The position numbers were made by a program, and so were the translations under genes. Shown piece after piece: positions 52,563-61,046 of a stretch of 64,000 nucleotides of DNA. Origin of the DNA: Acanthopleuribacter pedis (lineage in GTDB: Bacteria; Acidobacteriota; Holophagae; Acanthopleuribacterales; Acanthopleuribacteraceae); assembly GCF_017377855.1 (NCBI RefSeq), contig NZ_JAFREP010000001.1, forward strand, positions 372,001 through 436,000, written 5' to 3'. Under the pieces are notes generated by a model, which saw only the letters and a list, made by a program, of their open reading frames with translations, was not told the DNA's origin and did not search any database. Within the stretch, counting starts at the first letter, position 1, and every line of letters starts with the position of its first letter.

Positions 52563-54203
52563 TTAAAGCAAGGCGCTGAAAAAGACAAATGCCAAGCTAG
52601 AGATGATGACCGAGGCGGTGGAGTGTTCCTTGGAAACCGTGCTCAGCGCGATGATCTTAAAGGACAAGAACAGGAAAAAGGTGCGCAGGGTGTGGTGAAC
52701 CAAATCGTATTGGGAACGCACTTCCTGGGGCACGATGGCAATCGCGATCAGGACCAGGAACACAAAAAACTCAAGCGGGGTGCTGAGGATAATCTCGGGT
52801 GTCTTTTTGAAGATGATTTTGCCGAAAACACCGGTGACGATCAGACAGAAACAAATCATTTCAAGTCCGGCCAGATTGATACCGAGAAATTCGGGTTTGA
52901 CCTGAATCATTTGGCTGATGACGAGCACCGTGGCCGCCGCCAAAAAGAACAAGCTAAAGATGATGTAACTGCGCCCGTTTTCGCCGGCGGTGACAGAGAG
53001 GAATGCCAGCAGAATGACCGTGGAAATCGCAATAAACAACACATTGGCGGGTACCGACGGCAGCGCGATGAGAAACATTAAGCCGTAAAGCGTGCTGCCG
53101 ATAAGAATCAAACGCAGGGAGGCTTTGGAAAACAAGGCTTGCATCTCAAACGAAAATAGATCGTCCCATTTGCGAAATAACCGTTGGAATATCCGACTGA
53201 AATTCAAGGTGCCGGAGACATGAGCAAACAATAAAGCGAACCCGACCAAAACCATCGGCAGCAGCACATAGCGGAGCTTACTCGAAATGGCCAGGGCGAC
53301 GGCACAGGCGCTCAGCGCCGTGGATAAGCCGTAAATCACGCTCACCGTTTGGCTGTGGTTCATGCCCGTGCTCAACAGGCGGTGGTGGAAGTGTTTCTTG
53401 TCCGCGCTAAAGGGGCTGCGTCCCTCGGCCAAGCGTCGCACAATGGCCCACAAGGTGTCGGCGATGGGGATCAACAGCACCAGGATCGGGGTGATCAGGG
53501 CGAGGGTGGTCAGGGACTTGAAGTGGCCGGCAATCGATAGGGTGCCCAGCGAGTAGCCGAGAAACAAAGAGCCGGTATCGCCCATAAAGATCTCGGCGGG
53601 GTGGGTGTTGTACTTCAGGAACCCCAAAATACAGCCCACCAAAATCAGGCACAGTGAAAAGATCAAGTAGTCCTGGCGATAGTATGCCAAAAAGCCAAAG
53701 GAGCTAAAGGCGATAAGTGAAATGCCCCCGGCGAGGCCGTCAAGACCGTCACTAAGGTTGATTGCGTTGGTTATACCCACGATCCAGAACAAGGTAAGTG
53801 GATAAGACAGCAAACCCAAGCTGAAGTTGGAGCCCAGCACGCCGCCAAGAATATTGATGTTGACCCCGCTGAGTACCATCGCCGCCATTGCCGCGACGAT
53901 CTGTCCCAATAACTTGAGTTTGGGGTCTAGGCCGATCGCATCATCGATGAGGCCGATGAACACAACCACCACCATGCCGATCAAAATGCCTTGGTGTTGC
54001 TGATACTGTTGCAGGTAAATGAGATAGGTCAGGATAAAGCCGAAAAAGATGGCCAATCCACCTAAACGTGGCTTGATGTCCTCGTGAACTTTGCGTTCGT
54101 TGGGCGCGTCCAGGGCGCCGGTCACGAAGGCCAGCTTTTTGATCGGCGGAACAAGCAACAGGGTCGTGATGAGGGATGTAATGAATAAAAGAAAAAACTT
54201 CAA
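52563..54203 (-). CDS. WecA/MraY-type undecaprenyl-phosphate sugar-1-phosphate transferase, long form
   Basis: TTG at 54203 with GGAGG upstream; 546 residues. Family motifs: DAPNERKVHEDIKPRLGGLAIF, GLIDDAIGLDPKLKLLGQIVAA (catalytic DD), ITNAINLSDGLDGLAGG, PAEIFMGDTGSLFLGYSLG, and KKHFHHRLLSTG. At least 11 helices in the first 340 residues. The following about 200 residues add six or more extra helices (LRYVLLPMVLVGFALLFAHV; LILIGSTLYGLMFLIAL; FFLAAATVLVISQMI), roughly half as long again as WecA. It starts lipid-linked glycan assembly at the inner membrane (O-antigen, capsule or teichoic-like). Two glycosyltransferases lie just upstream. Confidence 0.93.
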   Translation of the reverse strand: MKFFLLFITSLITTLLLVPPIKKLAFVTGALDAPNERKVHEDIKPRLGGLAIFFGFILTYLIYLQQYQQHQGILIGMVVVVFIGLIDDAIGLDPKLKLLGQIVAAMAAMVLSGVNINILGGVLGSNFSLGLLSYPLTLFWIVGITNAINLSDGLDGLAGGISLIAFSSFGFLAYYRQDYLIFSLCLILVGCILGFLKYNTHPAEIFMGDTGSLFLGYSLGTLSIAGHFKSLTTLALITPILVLLIPIADTLWAIVRRLAEGRSPFSADKKHFHHRLLSTGMNHSQTVSVIYGLSTALSACAVALAISSKLRYVLLPMVLVGFALLFAHVSGTLNFSRIFQRLFRKWDDLFSFEMQALFSKASLRLILIGSTLYGLMFLIALPSVPANVLFIAISTVILLAFLSVTAGENGRSYIIFSLFFLAAATVLVISQMIQVKPEFLGINLAGLEMICFCLIVTGVFGKIIFKKTPEIILSTPLEFFVFLVLIAIAIVPQEVRSQYDLVHHTLRTFFLFLSFKIIALSTVSKEHSTASVIISSLAFVFFSALL

Positions 54204-54662
54204 CTTATTCCTCCGTTCAGCCGACGGACGGCATAGCCCTGCTATGCATCGGGCCAAACAAATTGGTCATTATACAGACTCACTGGTCAACGTCCCAGGG
54301 AAACAAAGCCACTTTGGTAACGGGGTAGCAAAGATCACAGTACGCTCACCTAAAATGAAATGAAGAGACACAAAACACCGCGGGCGGGTTCGGTTGCCGG
54401 ACGTGGGGCGGGTCGTGAACGGCGGCTGGAATGAAGGCCGTCACGGGTTCCGAGCACCGAAGGGAAGCACCTTCGCGGGGTGGTTGGGACGAGCAGCCGC
54501 GCATCGTCGGGGACCGTTTCGGACGGATGCGGGCGATGGGTGGATCTAGTGGTCGCACCCGGCTTAGAGACAGAGCAAATCAGGGGCCACTTTGGTTGGA
54601 ATGATGGGTTCGCGCCGCGACCCTGCCCGGTTTTACAACCTTCTTACGCTTGAGCCCGATGT
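54204..54662. other. Intergenic region, nothing recognised
   Basis: 459 bp between two leftward genes. It includes the leader of the WecA-like gene with its GGAGG. The middle is GC-rich without a coding-looking frame; no terminator with a T-tract, no RNA gene. Confidence 0.4.
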
Positions 54663-55700
54663 TTAACCAAGGCTTTGCTTGAAGAAATCGATTAATCGCG
54701 GGGCTTGGACGGACACGGTGAGGTTTTTCTGAACATAGTCGCGACCCGCGGCGCCCAGTGCCTTGCGTAAGTCCTGGTCGGCGAGGAGTTTGCCCAGTTG
54801 ATCATGCCAGGCCGCATCGTTTTCGGCCAAAAGCCCGCCGCCCGATGCTTCCACGTAGTGGCGGTTCACCCCGACCGGTGACGCCACCGCGGGCACCCCG
54901 GCCGCCATGTATTGGATCATTTTCAGGCCGCATTTTCCCTCGGCCCATTCGGTCCGTTCTAAGGGCATAACGCCGATGTCGAAGCGTTCGATAAAACCAA
55001 CCTCGTCCTCCTCGCGCCACGGACTGCTGCGGATTGTCAGGTGGTCGTGACGGCTTTCAGCGCCGACGATGTGCAGCTCGAACTCATTCTGCTTGCGCAG
55101 TTCAGCCAGGCCTGGATAGAGGTTTTCCATGAAAAACAACGTGTTGGGGGAGCCGATCCAGCCGATGGTGTTGCCCGCCAAGGGGGCACGTGCGCCGGCG
55201 TATTTGTCCCAATCGACGACGGTCGGTACCAAAATCAGGTTGTCGTTGACCTCGCGGCAATAGCGCTCCAGCCAAGGGTTCCCGCAAACAATGCCGCGCG
55301 CGCCGCTGAGAATGGTGCGGTATTTTTCGGCCAACAGCGGTTTGTTTTTATAACGCAGCCAAACCGCGTCGTCGAAATCGTAAAACCGCGCGCGGGGCAG
55401 CAAGGCGTAAACCCCGCGTTCCAAGAGTGCCGGCACCAGCGGCAGCATTTCGCCTTCCAACCAAACCGCGTCAAAACGTTTGGCGCGCAGGCAGGTGAGC
55501 AGCCGTTGGCAGTAGCGGCCCAACACGTGCAACTTGCTGATCGGTTTGCCGCCCCACATTTGGTCGAGGTAGCGGTCGGAAAAAAACGGTTGAACCTCGA
55601 AACGGAAGCCGGCACGGTCAAAATCGGCAAGGTATTGCAGGAAACGATAACGTGAACTGGGTCCTTTGGTTGGGTAACGGGTGAGGATCAAAAGGTTCAA
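54663..55700 (-). CDS. Glycosyltransferase, GT-B fold (family 4-like)
   Basis: TTG at 55700 chosen: AAGGA lies 7 bp upstream and the protein then starts in the first beta strand (NLLILTRYPTKGPSSRYRFLQYL); the frame extends to 55778 within the neighbour. 345 residues. GT-B/GT4 features: ARGIVCGNPWLERYCRE, LILVPTVVDWDKY (usually vipnGvD...f), NTIGWIGSPNTLFFMENLYPGL, then FELHIVGAE, FDIGVMPLERTEWAEGKCGLKMIQYMAAGVPAVASPVGVN, where K/E-rich 'GKxGlKxleYmA.G.Pvvas' is the donor site. Cytoplasmic face. Acts with the adjacent GT2 and the WecA-like enzyme in surface glycan synthesis (inference). Confidence 0.87.
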   Translation of the reverse strand: MNLLILTRYPTKGPSSRYRFLQYLADFDRAGFRFEVQPFFSDRYLDQMWGGKPISKLHVLGRYCQRLLTCLRAKRFDAVWLEGEMLPLVPALLERGVYALLPRARFYDFDDAVWLRYKNKPLLAEKYRTILSGARGIVCGNPWLERYCREVNDNLILVPTVVDWDKYAGARAPLAGNTIGWIGSPNTLFFMENLYPGLAELRKQNEFELHIVGAESRHDHLTIRSSPWREEDEVGFIERFDIGVMPLERTEWAEGKCGLKMIQYMAAGVPAVASPVGVNRHYVEASGGGLLAENDAAWHDQLGKLLADQDLRKALGAAGRDYVQKNLTVSVQAPRLIDFFKQSLG

Positions 55701-55746
55701 ACACAATTCCTTCAGGTCGTTGAATGGGCTGGGGGGTGGGCGATGG

Positions 55747-56679
55747 CTAGAAGTGGGCCGGCTTGCGGAGAAGCACATCCCACCAGGCGAGCCAATAGGC
55801 TTTGGCGGTGGTGAGTGGCTGTCGGCGGCGGAGCAGAGCGAATAAACAATGTGTCACCCCGTCGAGTGACAGAATGGCCAGCAGCGGGAACCAGGTGAAG
55901 CGACCGTGGTTTTTTTCGTAGTAGCGGCGCATCGAGCGCATTAAACGGCGGATGGTTAGCACCTTGACCTTGTCGGCGCTGGCCCCGCCGGCGTGGTAGA
56001 CGGTGGCGGCGGGATCAAAAAACACCTTAAAGCCCGCTTGTTTGGCGCGCAGGCAGTAGTCAACTTCCTCGTAATACATGAAAAAGCCGCGGTCGAGGGG
56101 GCCGATCTGGTTGACGACCTCGCGGCGGATCACAAAGAAGGAGCCCATTACTTGGTCCACTTCTCGGGCGTAATCGTGGTCGAAGTCGCCCATTTTGTAG
56201 CTGTTCCAGAAGCCGCTGCGCGGAAAGAGGCGGTTGATACCGGTACCTTCGATGAGTTGGAACCAGAGATTGGGGAAGCGGCGACAACTGGGTTGGAGTT
56301 CACCGTCGTGGCCGAGGATGCGGCAACCGAGTACACCGATATCGGGATCGGCGTCGAGGCGGGCCAGGATCGGGGCGAGGCAATCGTTGGTGAGGCGTAC
56401 GTCGCTGTTGACCAGGACGTGGTAGCGGCCGGTGCCGCGTTCAAACAGCGGGAAGTGGCCGCCCGCGAAGCCGAGGTTCCCGCCGGTTTCGATCAACACG
56501 GCCTCGGGGTATTTTTGGCGGACCATGTGGGCCGAGCCGTCACTGCTGGCGTTATCAGCCACGAGGATTTCAATCGGCAGGTCGCCGCTTGCCGCGCGAA
56601 TCGAGGCCAGGCATTCGTCCAGCAGGTCGCGGGTGTTCCAATTAACGATGGCAAAAGAGAAAAGCGGGACGTTGTTCAT
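55747..56679 (-). CDS. Glycosyltransferase family 2 (rhamnosyltransferase-like)
   Basis: ATG at 56679 (AGGA/GGAG upstream); 310 residues. GT-A entry: LFSFAIVNWNTRDLLDECLASIRAASGDLPIEILVADNASSDGSAHMVRQKYPEAVLIETGGNLGFAGG, exactly the WbbL/rhamnosyltransferase pattern (VV.N.n....L..cL.Sl, VDNaSsDgs, N.GFa.g.N). The DxD-like motif is NSDVRL. Then VMGSFFVIRREVVNQIGPLDRGFFMYYEEVDYCLRAKQAGFKVFFDPAATVYHAGGAS, containing the acceptor-site ED-like EEVD and conserved H. Transfers a deoxyhexose or similar to a lipid-linked glycan. 46 bp upstream of the GT-B gene, same operon. Confidence 0.93.
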   Translation of the reverse strand: MNNVPLFSFAIVNWNTRDLLDECLASIRAASGDLPIEILVADNASSDGSAHMVRQKYPEAVLIETGGNLGFAGGHFPLFERGTGRYHVLVNSDVRLTNDCLAPILARLDADPDIGVLGCRILGHDGELQPSCRRFPNLWFQLIEGTGINRLFPRSGFWNSYKMGDFDHDYAREVDQVMGSFFVIRREVVNQIGPLDRGFFMYYEEVDYCLRAKQAGFKVFFDPAATVYHAGGASADKVKVLTIRRLMRSMRRYYEKNHGRFTWFPLLAILSLDGVTHCLFALLRRRQPLTTAKAYWLAWWDVLLRKPAHF

Positions 56680-56868
56680 GGTTCCTGGCTCCAAACAGCC
56701 CGGCATTCTACCCTGTTTCGATTGAGGATGGAAGGATCGGCGCCGCTTTGCCGCGTGGTGGTGGATGTTGACTGGGTATGGGCGTGGGTTGGTATTTGGT
56801 GATTTCTCAAGATGGGAGGATGGATAGATGATGGGCGATGATCGGGGTGTTGCTCAGTGGGGCTGAAT

Positions 56869-57045
56869 CCGCCTTTGATGAAGTGGCGCAATGGGGCCTT
56901 TTGCTCAGGCTGAAGGGTTTCCGCGTTGGAAATGGGTGTGGGGTAGGTTGTACCCAAAAAAATAGGCCAGGCCAAAATCCGCTCATCGCGGAATCCAGCT
57001 TAATTCAAGTCCAAGCACTTAATCGCGCCACTTCATCAAAGGCGG
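56869..57045. repeat. 177-bp foldback element with perfect 21-bp inverted ends
   Basis: CCGCCTTTGATGAAGTGGCG + C at 56869-56889 is repeated as its exact reverse complement at 57025-57045. The 135-bp interior has no coding frame. The ends are unrelated to element A. It occupies the middle of the 477-bp gap (56680-57156) between the GT2 and cheR-like genes; the rest of that gap shows nothing else. Confidence 0.85.
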
Positions 57046-57156
57046 AACGGGCGTCACCAGGCAGGAAACCCAAAATCGCCTATCTTGTAATCATCCTGGC
57101 ATCATAAGAAATCAAGGAGACCAAGCTGTGCCCACGGGAACCACACAACATCAAGC

Positions 57157-57921
57157 CTAGCGCGCGCGGCGGTAATAAAAGTGGTTGCCGTGACGGGCGC
57201 GTTCGTAGCGGGCGGTGGCGCGGTACATGGACTCGGAGGAACCCACCAGCAACATGCCGCCCGCCGGAAGGCAATTGGCCAGGTCTTGGAAAAAGGGGAG
57301 GCGAATGTCGTTGGGAAAATAAAGCGCGACATTGCGGCAGAAAATGATGTCGAACACCTTGCCCCGTTTGCGGATGTCGAGCAGGTTGAAATGCTCGAAG
57401 TCGACCATGCCGCGAATTTCCTCACGCAAGGTCATGCGCCGGTCGGCGCGTAGGAAAAAGCGGCCTGCGTAGTCTTCCGGTAGGTAAGAGCCCAGGCGAA
57501 AGTATTCCGCTTTGCGGGCCTTGGCAAGGGTGTCGTCCGCGATGTCGGAAGCCAAGATTGTGCATTTCATGCTGGGTCGTTTGCGGCAGAATTCGTAGAC
57601 CACCATCGCAATCGAGTAGGGCTCCTCACCCGTCGAGCAGGCCGCGCTCCATATCGAAACCTCGCGTTTTCCCAGGCGGTACAGCCGCTCCAATTCCTCG
57701 GTTAAGGCTTCGAAGGCCCAGGGATCGCGAAAGAAGCTGGTCTCGTGGGTGGTCATGGCTTCGATCACCGCGCCGACCAGGTCTGTTGCATCCGGTGCTT
57801 GTGCCCGTTCGTAGAGGGTTTCGAAGGAGTCACAGTGATAGCGCCGCAGCAGGGGGCGCAGGCGGTTTTGGAAAAGGTAACTTTTTTCGGCGGGAATCAG
57901 CACACCGCTGTGGTGCACCAT
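57157..57921 (-). CDS. cheR: CheR-type MCP methyltransferase
   Basis: 254 residues from the ATG at 57921, but the frame continues upstream without ATG/GTG/TTG. A CTG at 57987 preceded by GGAG (57998-57995, 7-bp gap) would add 22 residues (ending QELSQEGFSLWQEF) that look like the first CheR helix. The N-terminal domain (HHSGVLIPAEKSYLFQNRLRPLLRR) is CheR-specific. The SAM-binding domain has TTHETSFFRDPWAFEAL, IWSAACSTGEEPYSIAM (GxGxxxGxEPYS motif), ILASDIADDTLAKARKAEY, and DIIFCRNVALYFPNDIRLPFFQDLANCLPAGGMLLVGSSESM. It methylates glutamates of chemoreceptors, tuning adaptation. No receptor, cheA or cheB gene is nearby. Confidence 0.93.
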   Translation of the reverse strand: MVHHSGVLIPAEKSYLFQNRLRPLLRRYHCDSFETLYERAQAPDATDLVGAVIEAMTTHETSFFRDPWAFEALTEELERLYRLGKREVSIWSAACSTGEEPYSIAMVVYEFCRKRPSMKCTILASDIADDTLAKARKAEYFRLGSYLPEDYAGRFFLRADRRMTLREEIRGMVDFEHFNLLDIRKRGKVFDIIFCRNVALYFPNDIRLPFFQDLANCLPAGGMLLVGSSESMYRATARYERARHGNHFYYRRAR

Positions 57922-57987
57922 AAATTCCTGCCATAAAGAAAACCCTTCTTGGGAAAGTTCTTGATCGAGGATAAGTGGCTTGTCCAG

Positions 57988-58361
57988 TGTTCTGCTCCAG
58001 GACGTTAATGGCTAATGATAAGATAATCCGAACAACTTCTAAACAAAATGTGTGGGACCTCACCAGCGTGGGCTCACCGAAATGAACCTGACCGGGATTG
58101 GAATGGCCCGGGGGGCAAACCTGTTTACCCTTTGTGCCGATGCTCGGGCGCCCTTGCGGCGACCCGTTTTCGGCGCGATGGGTGAACCGTGTGACTGTTT
58201 GAATCGGTTGTGATTGGCAAGGTTGGGTTTTTTGCAAAAAAAGCCGGTTTACCGAGAAAAACGTTTAGTCATGTTTGGGTAGGATGGTTTTTTGTCGGGC
58301 GTCGCTGTGACCCTACGCGGGGTGAAGGTCGGGAAAACCACGAAACAAGAAGGGGCGAACC
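57988..58361. other. Divergent intergenic region
   Basis: 374 bp between the cheR-like gene and the flavoprotein gene. AT-rich around 58010-58040 and 58220-58260. No gene, no clear terminator; promoter positions not assigned. Confidence 0.4.
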
Positions 58362-59684
58362 ATGGCGGATTTGGTCATTATTGGGAACGGCGTGGCCGGA
58401 ACCACGGTGGCGCGGCATGTGCGCAAGCACAGTGATCGCGACATCACGATTATCTCGTCGGAATCGCGACATTTTTATTCGCGTCCGGCGCTGATGTACC
58501 TCTACATGGGCCACATGAAATACGACAACATCAAGCCCTACGAGGATTGGTTCTGGGAAAAGAACCGCTTGGATTTGATGTTTGATTATGTGCGCCACAT
58601 TGATACGGACAACAAGAAGCTGACCTTGGCCAACACCGCCGACCTGCACTACAACCAACTGGTGCTGGCCACGGGTTCCAAATCCAATTATTTCGGGTGG
58701 CCGGGTCAGAACCTGCAAGGTGTTCAGGGCTTATACAGTTTGCAGGACCTGGAACTCATGGAAGACAACACCCGCGAAGCGCGTGAGGCGGTGGTGATCG
58801 GTGGTGGTCTGATCGGCATCGAAATGGCCGAAATGCTGCTCACCCGCGGCATCAAGGTGACCTTCCTGGTGCGCGAGGACCGTTATTGGGGCAATGTGTT
58901 GCGGCGCGAGGAAGGTGAATTGATCGGGCGTCATGTGGCGGAGCACCACGTTGATTTGCGGCTCGCCACCGAATTGGACGCGATCCTGGGTGACGACGGC
59001 GGCCGTGTGCGTGCAATTCGCACCAAAAGCGGGGAAGAGATCCCGTGCCAGTTTGTCGGTTTGACCGCCGGGGTTCATCCCAACATCGATTTGGTGCGCG
59101 ATTCTTCCATTCAACACGGCCGCGGTATTCGGGTGAATACCCACCTTGAGACCAATGTTCCCGATGTCTTTGCTTGCGGCGATTGCGCCGAAATAATCGA
59201 AGGCGACGCCGAGCGTGGCCGGATTGAGCCGCTTTGGTATACCGGCAAAATGCAGGCTGAAGCACTGGCGCAAACCCTGGTGGGCAAACGCACCGAATAC
59301 GACCGGGGCATTTGGTTTAACTCCGCCAAATTTTTTGACATTGAGTACCACACCTATGGGTTTGTCGCCGCCGAGCCGCGTGATTGTGAGGAAACCTTTT
59401 ACTGGGAACATCCCGACGGGAAACAGTGCATGCGGCTGGTGTACCACCGTGATGACGGCCGTTTGATCGGTATGAACAGTTTTGGGATTCGCTACCGGCA
59501 CCGCGTGTTTGAGCGCTGGTTGGCCGAAAACCGGACCGTGGCTTACGTGCTAACCCATCTAAACGAGGCCAATTTCGACCCCGAATTTTTCAAGCGTTTC
59601 GAACGAGAGATGGTCGCCGCTTACAACCAAACCGCCAAAACCCCGATTCAGTTGAAGCGTCGCAAAGTGCTGGGCATTTTTTAG
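58362..59684 (+). CDS. FAD/NAD(P)-dependent oxidoreductase (pyridine nucleotide-disulfide type)
   Basis: 440 residues; AAGGGG before the ATG. FAD-binding start DLVIIGNGVAGTTVARHVRKH (GxGxxG). YNQLVLATGSKSNYFGWPG is the ATG box. The NAD(P) site is AVVIGGGLIGIEMAEMLLTRGIKVTFLV, and the second FAD motif is VNTHLETNVPDVFACGDCAEI. FYSRPALMYLYMG near residue 44 resembles NirB/rubredoxin-reductase/ferredoxin-reductase proteins, and there is no redox CxxxxC pair. The extended C-terminus (FFDIEYHTYGFVAAEP, HRDDGRLIGMNSFGIRYRHRVFERWL) is subgroup-specific. 27 bp ahead of the polyferredoxin gene; it probably feeds electrons between NAD(P)H and that Fe-S membrane protein. Confidence 0.9.
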   Translation: MADLVIIGNGVAGTTVARHVRKHSDRDITIISSESRHFYSRPALMYLYMGHMKYDNIKPYEDWFWEKNRLDLMFDYVRHIDTDNKKLTLANTADLHYNQLVLATGSKSNYFGWPGQNLQGVQGLYSLQDLELMEDNTREAREAVVIGGGLIGIEMAEMLLTRGIKVTFLVREDRYWGNVLRREEGELIGRHVAEHHVDLRLATELDAILGDDGGRVRAIRTKSGEEIPCQFVGLTAGVHPNIDLVRDSSIQHGRGIRVNTHLETNVPDVFACGDCAEIIEGDAERGRIEPLWYTGKMQAEALAQTLVGKRTEYDRGIWFNSAKFFDIEYHTYGFVAAEPRDCEETFYWEHPDGKQCMRLVYHRDDGRLIGMNSFGIRYRHRVFERWLAENRTVAYVLTHLNEANFDPEFFKRFEREMVAAYNQTAKTPIQLKRRKVLGIF

Positions 59685-59711
59685 GCTGCCGGGACAGGGA
59701 GGATTCTTTTT

Positions 59712-61046
59712 ATGCGTCATTTAGATTTGAGTTTGCAACTGATTCCCGAACGGGCCCACGCCACCCTGGACGGCCTGCAGAAATTGGGATTGGGCGGGGT
59801 GTCGATCGGTTTGTTGCTGTTGGTCGTTTCGGTGATGAGCGGGAGCACCGTGCAGGCGGGAACCGGTTTCGGGTTGGTGGTGTTCGGCGCCTTGGCCTAC
59901 ATTGTCCAAACCCGCAACGACGGACCGCCGGGCATCAAGAACAACTTTATTATGTTCAGCAGCATCATGTCGCGTGGGTACCTGGCTTGGATGGCGGCCG
60001 TGTTTATGACCGGTTTCTACATCATCCTTTACTTTTATCCCCAGCACCTGAAACCGCTGGTGGTGCTGGTGAACCCCCTGCAGGTGTGGCTCTCGGGTTC
60101 CTCCGCCTGGGACGCGAACGGCAACATGAGCCAGTGGTTCCTGTACGGTTTCATTTACACCGTCACCATTTTGGTGATGGGTGTCCGGGCACTCATTAAA
60201 TACCGACACAGCCGCTACCAAATCCTGCGCACCCTGTCGGTGATGTTCTTCCAGCTTGCATTTGCCTTCACCATTCCCAACGTGCTGGCCAAGTTCAACA
60301 ACGGTCTGTACTTCGAGTGGGCCAACATCTGGCCGTTGCGCTACTACGAACTGTTTCCCTACAGCGTGGAAGGTCTGATTAGCAGCGGCGGGCTTGGTAA
60401 GTTCATGCTGTTTTGGGCCGTCTTCTCCATCTTGATCTTGACCCCGGTGTTGACCTACTTTTTCGGCAAGCGCTGGTACTGTTCGTGGGTTTGCGGTTGC
60501 GGCGGTTTGGCCGAAACCTTGGGCGACCCGTTTCGGCAAAATTCCGATAAATCGTTGCGTGCCTGGAAGGTCGAGCGATGGATGATTCACAGCGTGTTGG
60601 TTTTGGTGGTGGTGACCACCGGGCTGATGTGGGCCAACCACCTTTATGGTGGTGAGATTCTGGGCACCTGGTCCGGTCGTTTTTCTTCCGGTTACGGCTT
60701 CTTGATTCACTCGATCTTCGCCGGCGTGATCGGCACCGGTTTTTACCCGGTGATGGGTAGCCGCGTGTGGTGTCGCTTCGGCTGTCCGATGGCCGCGGTG
60801 CTCGGCATTTTGCAGCGGTTTTTCTCGCGGTTCCGCATTACGACCAACGGTGGGCAATGTATTTCCTGCGGGAACTGCTCGACCTATTGTGAGATGGGGA
60901 TCGACGTGCGCTGGTACGCTCAGCGCGGCGAGAACATTGTGCGGGCTTCCTGCGTGGGTTGCGGCATGTGTTCGGCCGTGTGTCCCCGCGGTGTGCTCAA
61001 CCTGGAAAACGGTCCGATGAACAACCGCACCGGGTTCCAAGTCTAA
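59712..61046 (+). CDS. Membrane polyferredoxin (NapH/CcoG-like 4Fe-4S protein)
   Basis: 444 residues; GGGAGGA before the ATG. About six to eight hydrophobic helices (GLLLLVVSVMSG; AAVFMTGFYIILYFYP; WFLYGFIYTVTILVMGVRALI; FMLFWAVFSILILTPVLTYFF; MIHSVLVLVVVTTGLMW). Cysteine motifs as in NapH/NosR/CcoG: WYCSWVCGCGGLAETLGDPFR, VWCRFGCPMAAVLGILQRF, then two classical ferredoxin clusters, CISCGNCSTYCEMGIDV and CVGCGMCSAVCPRGVLNL. It passes electrons across or within the inner membrane. With the flavoprotein upstream it looks like an NAD(P)H-quinone or quinone-NAD(P) electron-transfer pair of unknown physiological role. Its TAA stop is the first codon of element A copy 5. Confidence 0.9.
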   Translation: MRHLDLSLQLIPERAHATLDGLQKLGLGGVSIGLLLLVVSVMSGSTVQAGTGFGLVVFGALAYIVQTRNDGPPGIKNNFIMFSSIMSRGYLAWMAAVFMTGFYIILYFYPQHLKPLVVLVNPLQVWLSGSSAWDANGNMSQWFLYGFIYTVTILVMGVRALIKYRHSRYQILRTLSVMFFQLAFAFTIPNVLAKFNNGLYFEWANIWPLRYYELFPYSVEGLISSGGLGKFMLFWAVFSILILTPVLTYFFGKRWYCSWVCGCGGLAETLGDPFRQNSDKSLRAWKVERWMIHSVLVLVVVTTGLMWANHLYGGEILGTWSGRFSSGYGFLIHSIFAGVIGTGFYPVMGSRVWCRFGCPMAAVLGILQRFFSRFRITTNGGQCISCGNCSTYCEMGIDVRWYAQRGENIVRASCVGCGMCSAVCPRGVLNLENGPMNNRTGFQV

